DNA of 64,000 bases from Ustilaginoidea virens (taxonomy: Eukaryota; Ascomycota; Sordariomycetes; Hypocreales; Clavicipitaceae): assembly GCF_000687475.1 (NCBI RefSeq), contig NC_057319.1:2108001-2172000 (forward strand), in the 5' to 3' direction. A program made the translations under genes and the position numbers. Shown here in pieces: positions 59,218-64,000 of the stretch (within the stretch, counting starts at the first letter, position 1; every line of letters starts with the position of its first letter). The notes below the pieces were generated by a model. That model saw nothing but the letters and a program-made list of their open reading frames with translations. It searched no databases and was not told the origin of the DNA.

Positions 59218-60086
59218 GCGGCTTTGCCTTGCAAAAAAGGGAGGAACATGGCCACTTTGTACTGGCTGGCGGCCATCTGTCCACAAACCCCGCGTGGACC
59301 GAATAACCGGTCCAAAAGTAAGCAGTCCTTATCTCGGATCTCGAGTAAAAGGCGTACTACACGACTGAGTGTCCCGCGGATTTGCCGTGACGTGGTTAAA
59401 GTTGGATCATTTATTATATCTTTGCCAGCAACTTCTCGACTTCCCTCCCTCTGTTCATCTATTCATCACAGAATGCAGAAGTGAATAATGTCTTGGCTTA
59501 TTCTTTTTTTCTTTGATAAAAGAAAAAGAAAAGAAAAAAAGGAAACAGGGTTTCCTGTTTTTTTTCTCCAGGTATTGAGGGTGGCCTGTTGTTATTTTTA
59601 ATGTCATCAGACTTCTTCATTCTGGTTACCAATGCACGCATTACCCGGCGTTTTTTTTTTCTCTCTCTCTGAAACCTCTTGTCTTTGAAAGGGGCGTATC
59701 ATTACATTGATTTGGGCTCGGCTTCGGCTTGGATAATACCTGGTAGTATTTATCAGTTTTCAGCACAGACAGGGGGGAATGTTATTGATCGATTATACCT
59801 TAAATACGAGACTTTGTCACTCTCTTGCATACATGAGCGAACGCAATGACGTGAGCATCCTAGCAGATTAGAATCGTCCCATGGTTCGCAACTCGAATTT
59901 GCGTTTACAAATCTTGCTGAGTAGCGAAACGGTTTATCCAGTGTCCGTCTTTCTTTCTGATGGGCTGACTGCTGCTGTGTTACTTTGAGAAGCGTCTAAC
60001 TTCAAGTATGGCTTAAGTCATTCACTAAGTGGTCGTAGATATGGCCCTACATCATGGCACAGGAGCAGTCTGATGTACATGCTTCT
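59218..60086. other. Intergenic region between convergent genes
   Basis: It holds the 3' UTRs of BST1 and the transporter gene. 59490-59575 is a poly-pyrimidine/poly-purine stretch with a small hairpin, AAACAGG-GTTT-CCTGTTT, followed by T runs. Another T/CT run is at 59650-59672. I see no gene in it. The short frames at 59093-59484 overlap the BST1 end in other frames. Confidence 0.6.
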
Positions 60087-62086
60087 TTAAAGATGTTGGG
60101 CTTTTCTTCCTTTAGCTATCTCCACCCGCTCGTGGTGGACTGCCCAGAGGGTAATGAGAATGCCTACTGTGCAAGCACCAAAGGTTGCCCAATATGCCGC
60201 ACGATAACACTCTAAACCATAGTGGCAGGACCGCTGCCCGTCAGGATCAAAAGCACTTCGTGAATCCAACACCAACCCATAAAAGAGATTGAAAATGTTT
60301 GAAGATATCACAGGCGCTAATGTCATAAACCCCCAATTCTGGCTCAATCCGCGAATTCCAAACGTCTCGGTGACGAGGGAAGGAAACACTCCAAAGAGAA
60401 ACCCGTATCCGAGACCAGACATCCCCGACACCAGAACCAAGAGCTGAGGGTTTTCGATCCGTAGTGCACATGCTTGTGCTAAAAGAAATATAATGGACGC
60501 GACGAAAAGGCACCAAAGGCGGCTGGCATGAAGATGTTTAACAAGGACATCAGAACCAACACCTAGTGCAAATATTGTCAGAAATCTGTGCATCTGCTGC
60601 CTCCTTTCGATTGCGGGGAGGAAAGCGTCAAACACATGAGCAATTGCGTAGGTACATATACCAGTTCGACCTTGCAAAGCCGATGTCATGTTAAGGAGGA
60701 TGGAACATACCACTCAGAAGACGGCCCACGAAACTGCCGACGGATAATATCGAGACATGCATCTGTTGCTGGTGAACGAGAAAATCCTCCGTCACTGATG
60801 CGTCGTAGTGCTTCCATAACACATTCACATCGTTACCAATATTACTAGTCGGGTCAAATCTCATCCAAGCAACAGACTGTGCTAGAAAAAAGCTGCTACT
60901 TACTTAATAGTCATGAGTCCAATGCCCGAGAGAATTGCCATGATGGAAAACAGAAACCAGAACGACCTAGAACGCAGAAGCTCTAGGCCGCGAATATCTA
61001 TGCGATGAGGTCGATCTCTAACAACACTAACTGTCACTACATCTTGCACAGTCTCCAAGACCGTTGACGACATCAACGACGAGGTCTCGTCAATAGAACC
61101 ATCCTCAGCATCGACAACGGGTGTTCTACTAGAGGAACGGGGCAAAGTAGGCGGTGACGCCGCACGCATGCCCGCGGAGCCGGTAGAGGACGTGGGGTGA
61201 TCTTCAAAGAAGCCGTTTTCAAGAGATCGCGATTGAAGAGGCGGCGATGGCAGGTTGGAGGAGGGAGATGATGGCATTTGTTCCTCGCGAGAAGAAATAG
61301 ATTGGTAGCTGGGGTGAGGGGAGACCCTCAGGGAGAAGAATCCAAGAAGGATCAGGCCAAAAGTACCCCAGCAGAGGAGCTTCAGGAAAGCACTTGGATC
61401 TCCTGGGAAAAAGAGTGCACCAAGAGTCGAGAAGAAAAATGCACTAAGACCAAACGCAGCCAGCGGAAATGCTGTGGCCGTACCTCTGTGGCTGGGCCAG
61501 TTTAAAGCCGATGTCTTGACCGCGGCAGCGAAGGCCATGCAACTCCCGAGGCCTGAAAGGAATGAGAAAACGCACAGGGCGGCTATAGGCCCGGAAGCAC
61601 TCTGGTAGGCAAGGTGAAGCGGAAAGTATCCCATGACAAGGAGGATTGCACCGACGAGGACAAACGGACGGGGACCTCGCTGATCGACAAGTATTCCCAC
61701 GGGAACTCCCAGGGAATACATCCCCAAGTTGCCGAATTGCCCAACTAAGTTGCTCTCAGTAGCTGACAGTCTGAGCTTCTCGGCAAATTGTGGTGCCCAT
61801 GCTGAGTAGACATACTATTTTGGCAAGAGTTGAAGACGGCGTTAGCAGTAGTTTGCAGTAGATAGTTTAGTAGAGAGTTTTGGCAGTTTGGAACCGTCTG
61901 GTGGGAGGGGAGGGTTGGTTTCAAGGCAGTGCAGGCAGGCCTCGATCAAAATGAGTGCTTTCCCTGTTCAGGAGATCGAGGCATGCCCTGACTTACATTG
62001 GTGCCGCAAGCAAGAGCTATTATTGTTGCAGCCGCGCTTGCAGTGAGGCGAGCTCGCCGTATGGCTTTTGGGTGTTTCTGCACCAT
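60087..62086 (-). CDS. Major facilitator superfamily transporter (Nodulin-like/monocarboxylate-type)
   Basis: Four exons: 62086-61997, 61814-60904, 60844-60711 and 60562-60087. The introns (182, 59 and 148 bp) all have GTAAGT or GTATGT donors and AG acceptors, and the frames join in phase. The product has 536 residues. It starts MVQKHPKAIRRARLTASAAA and shows SAWAPQFAEKLRLSATESNL, then the MFS-type GVPVGILVDQRGPRPF motif between the first transmembrane segments. A long Ser/Pro-rich cytosolic loop (about residues 194-309) separates the two membrane halves. The second half includes GIGLMTI-NNIGNDV, QQMHVSILSVGSFVGRLLSG and SGMSGLGYGFLFGVFPS. The substrate is unknown. The family is often annotated as MFS monocarboxylate-like in ascomycetes. 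It is convergent with BST1. Confidence 0.9.
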
Positions 62087-62559
62087 GACTTTCAGAGCAC
62101 CGTCTACGCCAATAACTTGTGAGTCGAGGTTGGATATCGAACCAGACGGGACTTAGATGAAACCAAGCATACAGCACAGGGCGGTACTAAGGTGTAGCCT
62201 TGTATCGGCCCACTTTTCGCTGAATACATACCTCCTTAGGTCCTTAGATACCTCCTAACAGGTACTCCGTACCTCCTTGGCAACCGGTCCAGCCGCCAAA
62301 CCTTTTATCACCAAAATCCTCATATTAGTAATTCCAGCATTCACAATAGAGCTAATAACTGATATTGATGAGGGCATAGGAAGGCCTATTGCTCGTGGCT
62401 AAATTAGCGGCAATCGCCTTATGGCGTCCTATATAACCTACGGGTGCAATAAGTGGGATTGTATTATTGTAAAATAGTAATTTTATTTAAAAGAAAAAAG
62501 ATGGGGAAAAAATAAATTAAGTATTTGAAGCAGGGTTTTACCTTAGACATATAAGTCGA
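62087..62559. other. Intergenic region upstream of the transporter gene
   Basis: It contains the transporter promoter and the 3' UTR of PRP3. 62228-62275 has several TACCTCC repeats (ATACCTCCTTAGG, TACCTCCTAAC, GTACCTCCTTGG). 62460-62520 is AT-rich. There is no convincing gene; the frame at 61968-62177 overlaps the first exon of the transporter in another frame. Confidence 0.55.
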
Positions 62560-64000
62560 CTAGGGCAAGGCCTTAGCAAGAGACCAGAAATTCTCCATTT
62601 TTGCCCTAGCCAGGACTTCTCTAGCTTCTGAATCAGTTTCGCATACTTTACTACCCCATTTCCGAAATGCGCGTGCCTTTTGTTCTCCTTCAAATACCAG
62701 CTTACACTCATTTAATGACATGTCTTTCAAGACATTATCTTCGTCCTCAGCTCGCAGCCAGTCTTTATCTGCGTTGGTTATGTCTTCCTGGTTTCGGGGC
62801 GCGGAGTTTTCCGTCCAGTCGATGCGGCCTAGCATTAACTTTCTAAATTTATTAATACTCCATGCGCCGCCCTCAACGATGACGAGATTAAATTTCGGAT
62901 GCAAAATACAAGTCCCAGACAAAGCTAGTTGAGCGGCGTTCACCCCAATCTTATATCGATGCTGCCCATTTGCTAGACTTGAAATCTTAAAAACCAGAAT
63001 GTGAATGCCTCTGCTAGCATCCTTCTGCTGGTTCTTAGATAGCTTTTCGTGTTTTTGCTCCTTGGATAATTTTCGATCCTCATTGGTGCTGACGTGTTTC
63101 TGGTGCCTCTCTGCAATCTCGCGGTTGACCCTTGCCTCAACTGCTGTTGGGTCTTTAACGGCAACTAGATGGCAGTTAGAAAGGATGCTACATGGTTCAA
63201 TCGACAAAAACATACCATCACCCAAAACACGCATCAGATTTGCTTTCTTCACTTTGGGCGGCGGAGCGGGAACTAATCCCAGGCGAATCTTGGCTTGCAT
63301 TTCTTTCAACTCCGCCATCCTCCGCTGACGTCTTATTTTCGCTTGTTCCCTGGTTGTCAGAAACATGGCCTTTGCTTCGGGCATGTGTCGATCTTGAGGA
63401 GGCTCAAGGGCAACAGGATGCTGAATGTACTCCGTGACAATACTGTCTTGGGCATGTATTTTCGATTTATCTGTACTTTCGATATCGCTATAGCTTGACC
63501 CATCCACGAGGGCTTCGTCCCACCACTCTATATCAGGCGGGGCATCAACCACAAAATTTTTTTCCACGTCCAAGTCTTCATTGATTCCGGCTCTTCTAGT
63601 TTGCTCTGCTATTCGCTTTTTCATGGCTTCTAGAGCTGCTTGGCGACGTAGAGCATTAGCCTGTTGAATATATTTGCCCTTCTGGTTGAACACCAACCGC
63701 CTTGGTTCTCGTTGCTTGCTGCCAGCGGTTTGCTTTGCCAAGGCTTCGTCGAAATAAGGATTTGATTCCTCGCCTCTTTGTCTATTTTGTCCAAAACTTT
63801 GACTTATGATTGGTGAACCACGAACCGCGCGAGGTGCAAGTGGTTGAGTATGCCGCTGAGTATGCCGCTGAGCATGGTTGTCAGAACTTTCTCCCGCTTT
63901 CGTGAAAGAGGTGTTCGAGCTGAGTCCCTCGATTGCTGGATTCGGGTGTCCCTTTGCTTTGCTGGTACCTGTAGCTGCGGCGACACGGGCTTTGAGAACA
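62560..64000 (-). CDS. PRP3: U4/U6 small nuclear ribonucleoprotein Prp3, 5' end outside the window
   Basis: A spliceosomal protein of the U4/U6 di-snRNP and tri-snRNP that binds the U4/U6 duplex. The frame is open from the right edge (VLKARVAAATGTSKAKG) and ends at 62560. It shows a charged segment ending RRLVFNQKGKYIQQANALRR, ALEAMKKRIAEQ, then REQAKIRRQRRMAELKEMQ and VKDPTAVEARVNREIAERHQ. The C-terminal DUF1115-type domain begins at RGIHILVFKISSLANGQHRY (near 63005) and includes LHPKFNLVIVEGGAWSINKF. A 51-bp intron is inferred at 63165-63215 (GTATGT, TCTAAC, TAG), because the 17 residues it would code interrupt the conserved RVLGD...AVKDPTAV. The N-terminal part is missing because of the window edge. 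Confidence 0.93.
   Translation of the reverse strand, partial: VLKARVAAATGTSKAKGHPNPAIEGLSSNTSFTKAGESSDNHAQRHTQRHTQPLAPRAVRGSPIISQSFGQNRQRGEESNPYFDEALAKQTAGSKQREPRRLVFNQKGKYIQQANALRRQAALEAMKKRIAEQTRRAGINEDLDVEKNFVVDAPPDIEWWDEALVDGSSYSDIESTDKSKIHAQDSIVTEYIQHPVALEPPQDRHMPEAKAMFLTTREQAKIRRQRRMAELKEMQAKIRLGLVPAPPPKVKKANLMRVLGDGMFLSIEPCSILSNCHLVAVKDPTAVEARVNREIAERHQKHVSTNEDRKLSKEQKHEKLSKNQQKDASRGIHILVFKISSLANGQHRYKIGVNAAQLALSGTCILHPKFNLVIVEGGAWSINKFRKLMLGRIDWTENSAPRNQEDITNADKDWLRAEDEDNVLKDMSLNECKLVFEGEQKARAFRKWGSKVCETDSEAREVLARAKMENFWSLAKALP

Noticed and set aside
59545..59575. Hairpin followed by T run as a bacterial-type terminator
   Set aside because: The locus is eukaryotic nuclear DNA. It is at most part of a 3' UTR or intergenic low-complexity sequence.

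Overview
The window is nuclear DNA of a filamentous ascomycete (Pezizomycotina). The evidence is three genes with short spliceosomal introns (GT..AG, CTAAC branch sites) and typical ascomycete proteins, next to a 55-kb block of mutated retrotransposons. The decay looks like repeat-induced point mutation (RIP): TpA is very abundant, CpA and TpG are scarce, and in the frames I translated the in-frame stops were TAA or TAG where Gln or Trp codons are expected.

Positions 1-17315 hold four Ty1/copia elements on the minus strand, each apparently inserted in the next: copia-1 (1-3779) in copia-2 (3780-9666) in copia-3a (9667-14565) in copia-3b (14566-17315). Only the 5' (right-hand) parts lie in the window. 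Copia-1 is the least decayed. Next come a tandem unit of about 354 bp with tRNA-promoter-like boxes (17499-18800), split by a solo copia-1-type LTR (17970-18707), and a short unassigned stretch.

Positions 19082-54635 form one insertion nest that can be resolved by target-site duplications. A copia-1-type LTR (minus strand) is split by a Ty3/gypsy chromovirus, gypsy-2 (minus). Gypsy-2 is split by a second copy of its family, gypsy-1 (plus), by a LINE (minus, LINE-3) and by a solo LTR. Gypsy-1 is split by LINE-1 (plus), which is split by LINE-2 (plus). With the insertions removed, the two gypsy copies are almost equal in length (about 7.33 kb each). Both carry, between pol and the 3' LTR, a decayed reading frame on the opposite strand that is similar at protein level between the two diverged copies. 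I think this antisense gene is the most interesting item here.

Positions 54636-55216 hold the 3' end of another LINE. The composition then changes sharply, and near 55490 ordinary gene-rich sequence begins. It holds a GPI inositol-deacylase gene (BST1, plus, one intron), a convergent major-facilitator transporter gene (minus, three introns) and the 3' part of the U4/U6 snRNP gene PRP3 (minus, running off the right edge). These three are housekeeping genes with no evident shared pathway. The window is a border between a transposon island and euchromatic sequence.
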